Origin: Hippopus hippopus
Lineage: Eukaryota > Mollusca > Bivalvia > Cardiida > Cardiidae
DNA: 64,000 nt
Assembly (NCBI GenBank): GCA_946811185.2
Contig: OX328112.1
Location: 21,295,558-21,359,557 of the forward strand
Direction: 5' to 3'
Both the position numbers and the translations under genes were made by a program. Under the pieces are notes generated by a model, which ran no database searches, was not told the DNA's origin, and was given only the letters and a program-made list of their open reading frames with translations. Shown here piece after piece: positions 46,201 to 59,600 of the stretch (its first letter is position 1; every line of letters starts with the position of its first letter).

Positions 46201-49200
46201 AGGCCAAGGTCAAATAATGATCCAAACTCCAAACCACCGGGGAACTTTTCTATTGCGGAGCAAAAGTCTAACACTGATTCAATGTTAGTTATTGAAAACA
46301 GTGATAAATACGTCTGGGTTTACTCACACTTTGAACAACAAATTGTACGTTATTATTTCCTGTTTCTTCAATACTGGAGGAAGCAGCAACTTTGCATACA
46401 TTTCTGAAAGATTTGAAATGAAAAGCAATATATGTTTCAGAGTGACAATTTTCTGGAGTTATATTATGCAAAGGGGGTTTAATGCATCTGCAAAAAGTAT
46501 CGACCCTTGTCAGCCTGCGCAGTCCGTTCAGGCTGACATGGGCCGATAATTTTTGCGATTTCTAAATTTTCTGCTAGCCGAATGGCCATATGACGCGTAT
46601 GATTCAGTCAGTTGTTAGACAAAATGGATTTTATGTGTCCATAATTATATGATGACTTGCTGGTATAATGCATCACGAAGATGCATTATGCCCCCTTTTT
46701 GCCAGAGCTGGGCTCATATGATGTTTTGCTCGATTTAATGCATCCAAGAGATGTATCAAACCCCTTTTCCCAGACTGCTGCTCACTGTTATTTGTATAAC
46801 AATTTCAAAGATTTGCCACAAAGTTTTACGACGTCGAATGATCTATAGCTGTAAAACATGTTTTGCAAAGGGAAACTGCTCGTCCCACCAGATTTCATAT
46901 AAAGATTAACATACGAGAGACATAAACCGCAGCCCTTTTGTTATACGTAAGTTCTCTCCCTTGCTATATTGACAGCCATTTTACGCCGGATAATAAGTTA
47001 TTTACGTTGTTCACACTGACCGAATAAACTCATTACGAGACATCAGAAGTTTGTTCTTGTCCAACTTGTAACCATTTGAAGACTACAAATTTAACGTGGC
47101 TAGAATGGTGAGAATTGCCTTTGAATAGATAGAATACACTATGCGAAGAGGAGAAAATACTGGTAAACACCATTATCTGTTTTTCACACAATGTTTTTTT
47201 TTTCTAGAAACATCCTCCTATACTCCCGTTAAAGACGGAATTGAGCTGAAAACATTTTGGGAAAAGAAGAAAATGCTGGTTTACCAGCATTTTCTTCTTT
47301 TACCACAATGTTTTTAAAAGTCTCTTTCCCAAAGGTCGTTAAAACACAGAATTGTGAGGTAAAGGAATGATTTGTATGCTAATAGGTTAATACTATTTAT
47401 TTCTATCAGTGGAACTCTTCAATTTAAAGGTACGTTTAGACCTACTACTGGGACCACGCGTAAACAAAAATCAGTTTCATCATTATATGAGGTACAATCA
47501 AACTCAGTAATCTGTACTGGCGGGTTGCACATTTCAGTGCGATGCAATGTCTGATACTTTTATCAAGGTATTAATTTCTCATTTTCTTTTCCTGTTATGT
47601 GTTGATTAACAGTTTGGCTACTTAACGGGCCCCGTTTAGGTAAGAGTAAAATCGAGCTATCACGAGACTCGTTCATTTTCATAACTTATATGCACAAGAG
47701 TGCTGGAAAGAGAGATAACTCTATCGGACTGGTGATAATAAGTTAAATGAACTTACTTTGTGTACTATCTGGTGACAGAGGTATTTCCAGATATTCGGGC
47801 ACTGGGAGAGCCACGTCCTCCAGCATTGTTCGCAGTGCATCGTTCGTCTCAAACGTCTTCACTACAAAGTAAAAGTACCATTTGTGTTATTTAACATGAA
47901 GCTTCTGCGAAAGAGTGATTTTGTCTTACATTCGACTACTTTAGAAAAAAAAAAAAAGATGCAAAAGGCGAAATTACTCATATCGAGCATTTCTGTTTTT
48001 TACCACATAGAAGTTCACATGCATATTACACCTCAATGTATGCATTATCCGTCTTTCAAATTAAAGGCATCTCATGCACTTTCTTTTGACAGGTAATCAG
48101 TTGAAAGCCCAGAGGCGGCAAAAGGTAAGAAATGTGGGTGGTAAACGAATTTAAATCATACCACTAAATTTTACAAGTATGGAAATTATTGTAAAGATGA
48201 CGATCTGTTATTGTACGGTCGGTCCAATTACTAGTCGCTGGAAGAAATGAATTTAAACCTAGGTGAAAACTTGCCAAGTCTATTGTGTTCTTTTCACCTG
48301 TTTGTAAAATTCACTTTTTCTGCCAGCGACTAACACTGGGACCGACCTTGCAATAATAGATGGCCATCTTCAAAATAATTTCCATACTTTTGTTTCTTAT
48401 TTTTATTGGGATTTGTTTTTGAAAGGGTACACATCATTGTGGGGAAAGAACGAGAGAATAATGATTACCAGGATTTTCTCCTTTTCATACGCAGTTTTCT
48501 TAAGGCTTCTTTCTTAGAGTCGTTGAAACAAAGGATTGTTTGGAACATGATTAAATAGAGGATTATTGGTTTTTTTTATCTTTTTTCAAGTGAAAGATCG
48601 AAATTATTTCATGGACTGATCATCATCAGTAATATTTTCACGAGTGGCGCAGCCACTCGTGAAAATATTCTGGATGACGTTCACTCCATGAAATACATAG
48701 AGGATATTATTTTTTCCGGTGAAAAAATGAAATTTATTTTATCGAGTGAACATCATCGGTAATATTTTCACTCGTGGCTGCGCCAATCGTTACCGATGAT
48801 GTTCACAAGAACATCAGTCTTTCTCTTAAAAAAGATATTCTATTTATTTCATGCTTCTAACCCTTTTTATTGGGGTTTTCATCAAAATCCAGTGCAGATG
48901 TTTTCGGTAGTTTACAGTGGCGTACCTCCCCCACCTAACATGGCATTACAATATTAAGTAAAGCATGAGAAATGTACGGTAAATGTACGTTAATTACGCC
49001 ATATTTCCATCTGGTTTAATGACACGCACTGTTTACCTAGGTACATGTAACTAGTGAGTGGGAACTACTTTTAACCCCTTCAATTAAAGAACTACGGAAA
49101 CATTTACGGTTAATTTCACTTGTCGTTACCATGAATTATCAAACCTTATAATCCACCATTATTTCCCGATAAACTACCGAAAAGCATGAAATAAACCTAA

Positions 49201-50606
49201 GTCTTCACAAAACTTACCAAAACCACTTTCCGTTGAGTACAGATGATATGAAGGAACGGCAGGACCCTTGCAGCCTAACACGTAATACTTCCCGGTCGGC
49301 GTGAACGAGGCGTCGACGTACGTACAGTGGCTACCAATGTCACATGACATACACGTGACGTCACGGAAATTGGCGCTGTCTTTGACAGATGTGGCACTGT
49401 ATTAAGAAAAGCTCAAAATCATCGTTTGTTACGTTTTACTTTTGATTAATGCATATGCGATGGATGTCTTAGCAATATTTACCTTATTATTCAACACACA
49501 CTGGGTCCGTTTTCACCTTCCATTCTAAAGACTATTCTTCGTCCAATTCTCAAAGATTTTCTACATTTGAAAGTAACACAACTTCTGATTGGCTTAACCA
49601 AATGGTCTAACCAATCAGACGATATGTTACTTTCAAATTAAAAAAATTTCAAAGAATACGACTGAGAACGTTCTTAAGAATGTTAAGTGAATATTAACCT
49701 GGTCTTTTGTTTCACTTAAAGATGCCCGTCTACAACTGGTGAGCAAAAACGCTGTTAAATTTCAAACAATTTAGAATGGTACAGAAATCAGTCCTTTGTG
49801 TAAACATGGATAAATTACTGACATATATGGTGTACTTGAAAAAAAGAAACACAGAGATTTGTTTTAGAAACCGAACATTGGTCAGAAGAAAACTGGCTGA
49901 CGATCGGAGCTGTAAACAATGGCGGTGCGTCACGGAAATTTATCGTTGGTTTCCACCTAGAGTCGGATACGGTGTAATTTGCATACATAGGCCGCGACCT
50001 CCGTCTGAAAATCGAGGCTGCAACAGAGAAGCCTCCATTTTCCTTCGTTTACCTCATTAGACACAGGGCGAAGGTCAAATATAGTCACGTGACAGAATGC
50101 ATGATCATCATACGAATCTACCCGAGTGTATAACGGACATATCGAAATCTTCGATTCAAAAACCGGAAACGACGAGTCTGTTTACATGGAAGGCGAAATG
50201 CATTTTCTATCGACCGTAATCTAAGCAACCTTGCAACCGTGAGGCGCAATATTTGGCATGAAGATATGAGAATGACTATAGTTTGATAAAATAAAGACAA
50301 AATGAGTTAAAACTGGCTGAAAATTAGTATCAGGGACTCTTTAATAGGGAGTTTTAGAAATTTCATATCAAGCTGCTGCTTCTTTGGGAGATCCAGTTCA
50401 CTGAGAAGAACGTCGGTGTTTTCCTTTCTGATGTTTTTCTCGAAAAACAAAATTAAATGTAAGAGGCGAACATCAAAGGAAAAAAAAAGAAGAGAATGGA
50501 AATTATTTTCCCGAACTGTTTGCTACAGTTTCAATGGCAGATCCAATTATTTCAGCTACAATTAGTTTTTTGCTGCGCATGCTTTCAATAGGTATATTTC
50601 TAAATC

Positions 50607-50669
<63 letters not shown>

Positions 50670-53600
50670 AGACAGACAGACAGACAGAGGAGGTATACTC
50701 AAACCTAAATAAATGTCTTTTTCTTGGATCACCAGGCTTTGTTCCAATAAAATATCTGCAAAGCATACATAGTATTCAAAGTAGAATTTTACAAAAATGA
50801 AACACACATACATCCGTTTAGGCTATTGAAAGCGACCTTAAGTGTCCAATGATCTGATAGAATTAAAAAAACCTAAAACTTCGCAGAAGCATAATTAAAT
50901 AAGCCATGCTCTGGCACAATGGAGTTTACTGCATCTCTGTGATGCATTATACCAACCAAGTCATCGCGTAATAATGAATCTATAAAATCCATTTAGTTCA
51001 ACAATCGATCAAATCTGGAGGTAAAATGGTCTTTGAACATGCAGAAAATTGACCAGTAGCAAAAATGGCTCGACCCATGTAAGCCTGCGCTGATTGCACA
51101 GGCTGACATGGGTCGATACTTTTTTGCAGATGCATGACACCCCCTTTTCATAGAGTATGGCGAAAATCCTTTTAAGCTTTTAAAAGTTATGTACAAAACA
51201 TGTGTCACAGATACATGTTTTTTCATTCGAAATGTCAGTAAGCTGAAAAATTCGATAAGCATATGCAAACTAAAATTCAATATGAAGAGCCTTGACATTT
51301 GTCATCAGTTAAAAAAATTAATAAAACATGCATACGATCGCAAACTCTGACAGAGAATTCTGGGTCAGCAATGTCTTAGAAATGAGGCATATTATTACTG
51401 AGCTTTGAACAAATACGGCACTAATTGTTTATTTCAAACGTGTGTTAGGTAAGAAAATTCGTAATGACTCTATTATGATGAAGATAAGGATTTTTATGTG
51501 ATAAAATTTGTACCGCAAGCTCTTGATTTCTTTGGGAGAGAGCTAAAAAAGCTGAGTCTGAATGTGATCGCAATCTACAACATTATCATCGTCAGAGATA
51601 TTTTGTTTGAAAACATATTTTACAGCGAGACAGCTAATGAAAAGATGTATTAGAAATAATGATATCCAAAATATCTAGATGTTTGATGTGCTTACATAGT
51701 TTTCGACTCGTCATCATATCCTACTATATTTGTGACGTCCCATCTTCCAGCGGTCAGGAATATCTTAGTGCCGTCTCCATGGCGAATCTGTAAAACACGA
51801 AAGATTTCGGGCATTTTTCATCAGCAATTCTGAATACTGACTCTATATTCCCAGGACTAAGTATCTGATTGGCTGAGGCAAAAAGTTTCAGCAAATCAGA
51901 TTGCTATTCTTGAAATTTTGAATATGAATAATGCTCAAAAATAGTTGGAAAATAAGACCCTATATGATTACTAGCGATACTAAATTAAACCAAATCACAA
52001 TAAAAATATCAAGAGTGCTTAAGGGTACATACTGTAAATACGTCAGAGGAAAAAAACTGCTTTAACAAGCTACAGACACAACTCTGGTATCTGAGTGGGG
52101 TTTTTTTGTGTATTTGTTTTGTTTTTGATTATACCTTACACTCGTTCTGCGGCATTTGGTAATGGATTGATGACCTGATAACTTACAATATAATAAGATT
52201 GTACATAACAAGACATACATACACATGAGCATTGATTAAGCACCATAAATTTTTGTGTTATAAGGCTATGTTCAACACAATACAGTTGTCATTCATGATA
52301 TCGAAACCTTAAACTTGATGATAAATACGTTAACGGAATACTCCAAGGTGTCAATCCATCAACTATCAACACCGCTTCTACTTTCAGCTGTAGTTGATTA
52401 ACAGTCAGATCGGGACACTGAAAACGTCAGAAAATGGTCATGTCCAAAATTAAGGTCACAATGACTAGCTCAGTGGTCTGATGTACAAGAAATTCTCAAA
52501 AAAAAAAAAAACGTTAAGTGTTCATGCCTGAGGCATCAGCAATGGTGACATCAGTATCTGGTGTATCCTTTACTCGTACGATTAACTGCTGCAACCCTTC
52601 TCATCATGCTGGAAATCAAACGCTGAATTCGCATCGTTTGAATCCTCTGCCATCCTTAATGAAGTGTACCTGGGCAAGTTCCTATAGATTTTGAACGGGT
52701 GAAACCGTTGCTTAAACTTGACGCACCAGATGGTCCCACAAAAGCTCGATCAGGTTGAGATCAGGGTTTCTTGCAGGCCAAGGTAATGTGTCTAGTATTC
52801 TGGGTGGTGTTTAATTAAAGCTTATGTGTATAGAAACATAGAGGGGACAAGACTTTTTTTCTCTTGCCCCCATCTTTGCTGGGATAATTATTTAAAACTG
52901 TAAACACTACTACTTATAAAAACATAGATCTTACATCTAGATCCTCTGATGAGTTGATCATTGCTATATGCTGAAAGGTCCCAGCTGACCCATCCTTGTG
53001 TGGTAGAACTATAAAATAGGCTTCACCGTTTGGAGTAAACATTGCCGGTTTGAACTGTTGGTATATAGAAACAATATTAGCAAAAGTAGTAGTACTACTT
53101 TCATAATGGCAACAATAATAGTTATAGTAATTCACTCCAAAAGAAGAAGAAGAAACTATGTTTTTTTTGTTTTGTCTATTATTCTAGTTTCGTGAGTTCT
53201 TCTTAAATAAAAGAACACACACACAAGAAAGAAAATATTGTGACCTCTCGTATGAATGATCTCATCGAGACAAATCACATGAGTACCAACGACATAGGTT
53301 TGTCTAAAAATATAAATACCGTTTAGAAAACTGAACAGAAACACTGCATTCTTCTGTAGCTCTAATGCACTCGCCTTTGGTTTTTGAAAACGTTTGCATA
53401 AATTTTTTTCGTGTTTTGAAAGTTGATTATGACATCCTGTATTTAAATTAATGTGCAATTTATGTTAGGCTACTGAGCAAGACCAATATCAGGTTGATTA
53501 GAATGTGTATTTTGATCTTAGTCTTCAATGTCGGATGATTTCAGAGATCTTTCAAAGATGCTTTTTTGTGTCTTATAACCCCAAGTGTTTGTTTCATTTC

Positions 53601-56600
53601 CTGCGACGATTCACTAGTACAATTGCGAATAAAATTTCAGGTACTACACAAAATATTTCCTGACAGACCAAAATATTTAAACAAGAAATAAACTTTGTCT
53701 ATAAGAGTAATTACAAAAAATCAGATAGTAAGCAAAATACTGTTGGAAAAGGGAGTGTTCGCAGCCAATTCGTTTTCTTTGAATTGCGTCTTTACCGACA
53801 GAATTTTTAAAATGACATAATTTAGTTGTAAAAGTCTGTTTGTGCGTGTTTTCGGCTTTCAACCCGAATTACATTAAATAATAAAACACGTATTAGCGCG
53901 AAAGTACATTTGTGACAAAGCTTCACCCTGAGGGTCTCCAAGTAAACGACTTTCTCTCCAAATGACAAATGTGCATTGTATTAGAACGATCTTTGACAAA
54001 ATTCATTTTGAAAACCAAGATAAACCAATCTAGTAAGTCTTGCCTAATCAGTATAATTCACAGCTTGTTTTAAAGGTCACGAATTCCAATCATTAAGGTA
54101 AATGGTTAATTAAATATGACATGAACGGGAGATTGTTCCGTTTACAGTGTCATTAATAATCCCAAAGCCATTTAAAACAATAACACAGCTGAGTGTTTCG
54201 TAAATAAACCAACATTACTAGTGTAAAACTAGAAAGAGCTTACGATTTCAAGCCAACCGCCCTCAGCCCGCACCCTGTGATTCTGAAAAAAAAATAGGAC
54301 AACTTTTCGATTACCGCGTTTCGATAAATAATTATATTTGTTTGAAACGGGTTTGGTTTACAAAAGTGGTTCACTTATGTTGCGGCGCTCGTTCACTAAT
54401 TCATGTCTTTCTTCTGTGTCATTAGTACTTGGCTTGGGTCTGCAACCATTTAGTCTAACAATCGACTCTATCTGAAGGTAGAATGTTCCTTTGCCGTGCA
54501 GAAATTTTACAGACGGCAAAAAGTTTCGTCCAATGTCAGCCCGTGCTGACTGCGCAGCTTGACATAAATCAACAGTTTTTACTAATGCATTAAAGCCCTC
54601 TTTTAATGTTGCATAGCTCAACTGTATAAATTGACATTTATCGTTTATCACTGGCATTTGAAGTTAATCATTTGCAGATATATACTTACTCTTGTACATT
54701 TGCCAGTGACGGCCGTACACACTGTAAAAATGGACATGTTTTGTGCTCTGTTTGACCAGGCTATCCACACCGTATTGTTATCTCGCCAGGAAATGGCAGT
54801 AAAATAAAAAGATCTGAAAATAAAAAGAAATATCAGTCAAGACAATAACAAAACAATATTTAATTAAATATACTTGGGTCATGCTCTGTGAAAAGGGCGT
54901 TTAATGCATCCGCAAAAAGGTATCGATTCATGTCAGCCTGCGTACTTTGCGAGGGCTGACGTGGGTCGCAACTTTTTGCTATTGGACAATTTTCTGCATG
55001 TCTAAGGACCAGTATACCTCATGATTAAGTCAGTTTTTAGACCAAATGAATTTTATGGATCCACAATTATATATTTTCTTGGTACAGTGAAATCACGAAA
55101 ATGCATTAAACTTCCTTTTGCTAGAGCATGGCCCATTTCTTACTTTTAGATATCTATCCTGAAAGACGGCTTTCAAGACAGGGACAAAACTAATACCGTA
55201 AGTTTCAAGGCCGTTTTCATCGACCATTCTTAGTTCATTCATGACTACCAGGACTCGAATTCAGGTTTAGCATTTATCAACCATTCTAAATTTTGTTCAT
55301 AGTTCTTATGTTTGTTTGTATTTGTTTATATTGAAATCTAACGCCGTTCTGACACCTCAGGTCATAGCACAGTGCACCTAAAAATGTGTTTCCTGGCTTT
55401 CCCGCACCAGTACTGACACAAATTTCTTTCCAAGCTACTGACTACTTTTCTCACATGCATCAGAGGGGAGAGGCGAAAAATCGCCGGAAAGAACGTTTGC
55501 CTCAAGCGGGTTTAGAGCCGGCAACAACCAGGTCACGAGTCAGATACCCTAACCAATAAGCTGCCCGGCCGAGCTTTTTAGTTCTTGATTTCAAAAGTAA
55601 GGATTTTTTGTTGATAAACAAAATTTCGTGGTATTTCCTTAATGGGATACATAGCTTCTTATTGTTCTTTAATCTTTCGTGCTAGAAAATATTAATGACT
55701 CATGGAGGGTGCTGTGCAAATAAGCACGACGGTGTTATCTTGATCTCAAAAAAATAGAGTTTATCTTTGCAAAACGACCGTACAGTTATTCAAACTCCAC
55801 ACTGTTCTGAAAAAGGATCATTAGACTATCTGAGTTTTTTGAAACTCACATTCTGAAAGTGAAATGAGAAACTCAGTACCTTTACGATACCTATGCTAAT
55901 AAATAAAACGGCATAATACCGGTAACTCCCCACCACTATATCGCGAAAACCCATGAAAATCAATATTATGCGTGAAAAATTCCTGTTTACGGATTCATTT
56001 CATATACATCAAATACAATGTCGGTCAACAGAATGAAACTAAAAAGTTCATTAATTTATTATCTTTCACTCATAAATCAGTGCCACATAGGCATAGAACT
56101 GTATAATGGTGCGGTTTTGCCAGTATTATGTCAATAAAACTTACTGGCTTCTAAGTTCTTTTGGTGGCATCAGTACTTGTGTGATATTGGTGTCTAGGTT
56201 GATCACGTGCAGTGAGACGTTTGGGTTATTGGTGCCCGGCTGAAATGTAATTAGAAATTGAGTTTTTCTACCTTTCATCTCTTTCCTGCTTATATAACAA
56301 TTATCAAGAAACCAAACAGTGTAAATACTCTATTTATGTTATACTCTGTTAAAAGGGGGCTTAATTTATACATCTGCAAAAAGTATCGACCCATGTCAGT
56401 CTGTGTAGGCTGATATGGGTCGATACTTTTAGTTACTTGTAATTTTTCTGCATGTCCAAGGACCATTCTACCTCATGATGCAGCTGTTTGTCAGACAAAA
56501 TCCTTTTTATGGATAAATCATTTTGTGATGATTTGCTTGATATAGCTCTGTGAAAAGGGGGCTTAATGCATCTGCGAAAAGTAACGACCCAGGTCAGCCT

Positions 56601-59600
56601 GCGCAGTCCGCGCAGGCTGACCTGGGCCGAAACTTTTCGCCATTGGTCAATTTTCTGCATGCCCAAGGACCAGTCTATCTCATGATTGAGTTGGTTGTTA
56701 AACAAGTGAATATTATGGATCCATAAGCATGTGATGGCTTGCTTGGTACCATGGATCACAGAGATGCATTAAGCCCCCTTTTGTCAGAGCATGGCTCAAA
56801 TATTTTTACCCATTGGCATGGTCTCAATAAGACAGATCTAAAAAGTACCCAAAACGTGGGTTCAGTGGAGGACTCGGGCAATATTTTTGTTGGGGTGTAA
56901 GAATTTTTTTTCTATGGTGGATGGGGGAGGGGTCGGTTGATTAATAAGTTGTTCGTAAACGACGAAAACATAAATGTCACTCAAAAATTGAAATTTGTTT
57001 TAGGATGAGTAGAAAACATTTCGAAAAAAGGAGAAAATGCTGGTTACCAGCATTTTTTCCCTTTTTCACAATGTTTTCAAAAGACTTCTTTCTTTGGATC
57101 AAAAACTCAGAATAGTGTGGTATATGGTTAATTATTTCATGCTTTCCGGTAGATTATCGAGAAATATCGGTGAAATATTTTTCGATATTTCATGGTTACA
57201 AGCAAGGAAAAAGCGATTTTTATATTCTAACTCTTCAATTGAAGGCGGAAACAGTTGTTCCCGCGCACTAGTTACCTAGGTAAAATGGGCGTGCCTCACA
57301 ACCAGATGGAAATATGACGTAATTTACCTTACATTTCTCGCGCTTGACGTAATATTGTAATGCGTTGCTATGCGGAGGGGGTACGCCACGGGAAATAACC
57401 GAAAAGAACTATACTGGATTTTGATTAAGCTCCCCCTCAGAAAGGGTTAAAGCATGAAATAAATAAAATATTTGTTTTTTTTTTTTCTGTGAAAGATCGA
57501 AATTTATTTCATCTCGTGAACATCATCGGTAATATTTTCACGAGTGGCGCAGCCACTCGTGAAAATATTACCGATGATGTTCATTCGATGAAATAAATTT
57601 CGCTCTTTCACCGTAAAAAACAAATATTCTCTATATATTCTATTCTGTTCTGGCCTGTACTGATCTTGGCCTTTGATTCCCCACTTATCTGTATTCCTTC
57701 TACAAGTAACAAATTCCTCACCTTTGGATATTTCAAATGTCTATTGAAGACGTATTTATCTGTTAGATCTCCATATATGGTCATTTCGTACGTGTGTACG
57801 AGCGTGTCATCAAACTTGGCATACAACATGTGTTTACCGTTTGGCGCAAACCAAATAGCGTTGTCTGACTGGAGAATTTCCTCTGTAAAAGTATATTCAT
57901 GATGTGTTAAAACATAGGCCTACGTGTTTGTTTGTATTGGAGTTAACGCCGTTTTAGCAGCTTAGATCATATCACGGCGGTCAGTTTACCTACGCATGTT
58001 TCCTGGCTTTCTCACACCAGTACTGACACAACTTTCTGTTTAAGTCACTGGCTACTTTTCTCACATGCCTCAGAGGTGAGAGACAAAAATCGCCGAAAAG
58101 AAAGTTTGCCTCCACCGGGTATCGTACTGGCAACCACCTGGTCGTGAATCAGATACGCTTATCACTGAGCAACATGGGCGGGCAGGCCTACGTGTACATG
58201 AGTGCTAAAATTTACATGTACATGTAGCCTTTTCGCTTCTTTGACAGGTGTGTACATCTCGGACGAAAAACAATTCCAAAGAAACTTGCATATAATGATT
58301 TTGTTTTGAAAACGGAATAGGTAAGTGATAAATAATTGTCTTATATCTTATGCATTAACTTATATAGCTGGTACTCGCTAGAAAACTTTTATAGAACTTT
58401 TTTCGCCAAATACAATGTTTACCGTTTGGCGCAAACCAAATAGCGTTATCTGACTGGAGAATTTACTCTGTAAGGTATATTCATGAAATATTATCTCTTT
58501 CACTTCTAATGACAATTTGAGTAGGTTTTGCGGACGGCGTAGATCAAGATCAGACTGTATTGAAATTTACATGAATCCTACTCGCTTCTTTGACAGCTGT
58601 GTACATCACGGACAAAAAAATAATTCCAAAGAAACTTGCGAGTAATGATTTTGTTTAAAATCTAGAAATGATAAAAGTAGCAGCTTTGTCACGATCATTA
58701 ATTCTAAATGAAGTGTTATGATTACAGAGCGTGGACCAAAAATGATGCTATCTGCTTATATCCATCCTCGGTGACCCAGTTTCGATTCATTCTGTAATCG
58801 CCCCTGCGTTATATTCGCCGGCGTTTCCTCGTTCTCATGAATTATTCATGAAGCATTTTGATTAGTGATCTCAGTTTTTCTTTGAGAAAATTTAAACTAT
58901 TTTTATCACAAATACGCCGTCATTTCTATTTTTTACTTGTCGATATCCAATCACATCATTCGTTGCAAATCAAGCTTAGCGATACTTTAAATATGGTGGC
59001 GCCCATCAGCGCCACAATCGAGAAGTGTTTAAAAGAGATTCTGGCGAAAGATTGTCAGTTAAAATCGTACACAAAGATCGACAGTGTCGTCCCTGTATTG
59101 CAGAATGGCATATCTCACAGGAGACAAGCACGCCGACGTCCGCCATATGTGTTGACAACCTCGGGTTTTTTCCAGGGATATTTTTAGTAACGGAAGAAAT
59201 GAAATTATCCTCTGTACAAGAGAGTATCATTATGTTATCGATCTTTCGATTGGCTATTAGGGTACTTCCCGATCATATTAATATTCATAAGAAACGACGA
59301 TTTGCTAGTCAATTTTCCCAGGGGTGATGCATCAGAGTAACGTAATGCTTCAAACCTGGGTTCCGAGGATGACTTATATCTGACTTGTGTACGATAAAAA
59401 AATTCGTAATGCCCATATTACACTGAAAACAAAGGTCGTTATGTGATAAATGATATTACATCTTATTCATTTTTTGTTTTCATAAAATTCATCAGTTCTA
59501 GGCTTGGACTTATTTTGTGCCTTGCCAGAAGGACACTCTCATGTGAAACCAAACTAAGTGTCGGTTGAAGAATGAATCAAATTACAATGGCTGGAAAGCA

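Noticed and set aside
46090..46290. A stretch flanked by cag and gtgagt on the minus strand, open for about 55 codons (SVLDFCSAIEKFPGGLEFG)
   Set aside because: It would sit between e14 and e15, which already join in correct phase at GTA/Y in the middle of the YGGPG motif; no match to the family.
49776..50060. 94-codon plus-strand frame
   Set aside because: No motif, lies in a repeat-like patch within an intron; insufficient for a gene call.
50534..50813. Frames with Arg-Glu or Ser-Leu runs
   Set aside because: Translation of the GA microsatellite. Only 50705-50755 on the minus strand, at the edge of one of these frames, is a real exon (e11).
59006..59230. Minus-strand frame opposite 58858-59330, in the orientation of the peptidase
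   Set aside because: e4 and e5 join in phase without it, and no acceptor/donor pair fits; no peptidase similarity.
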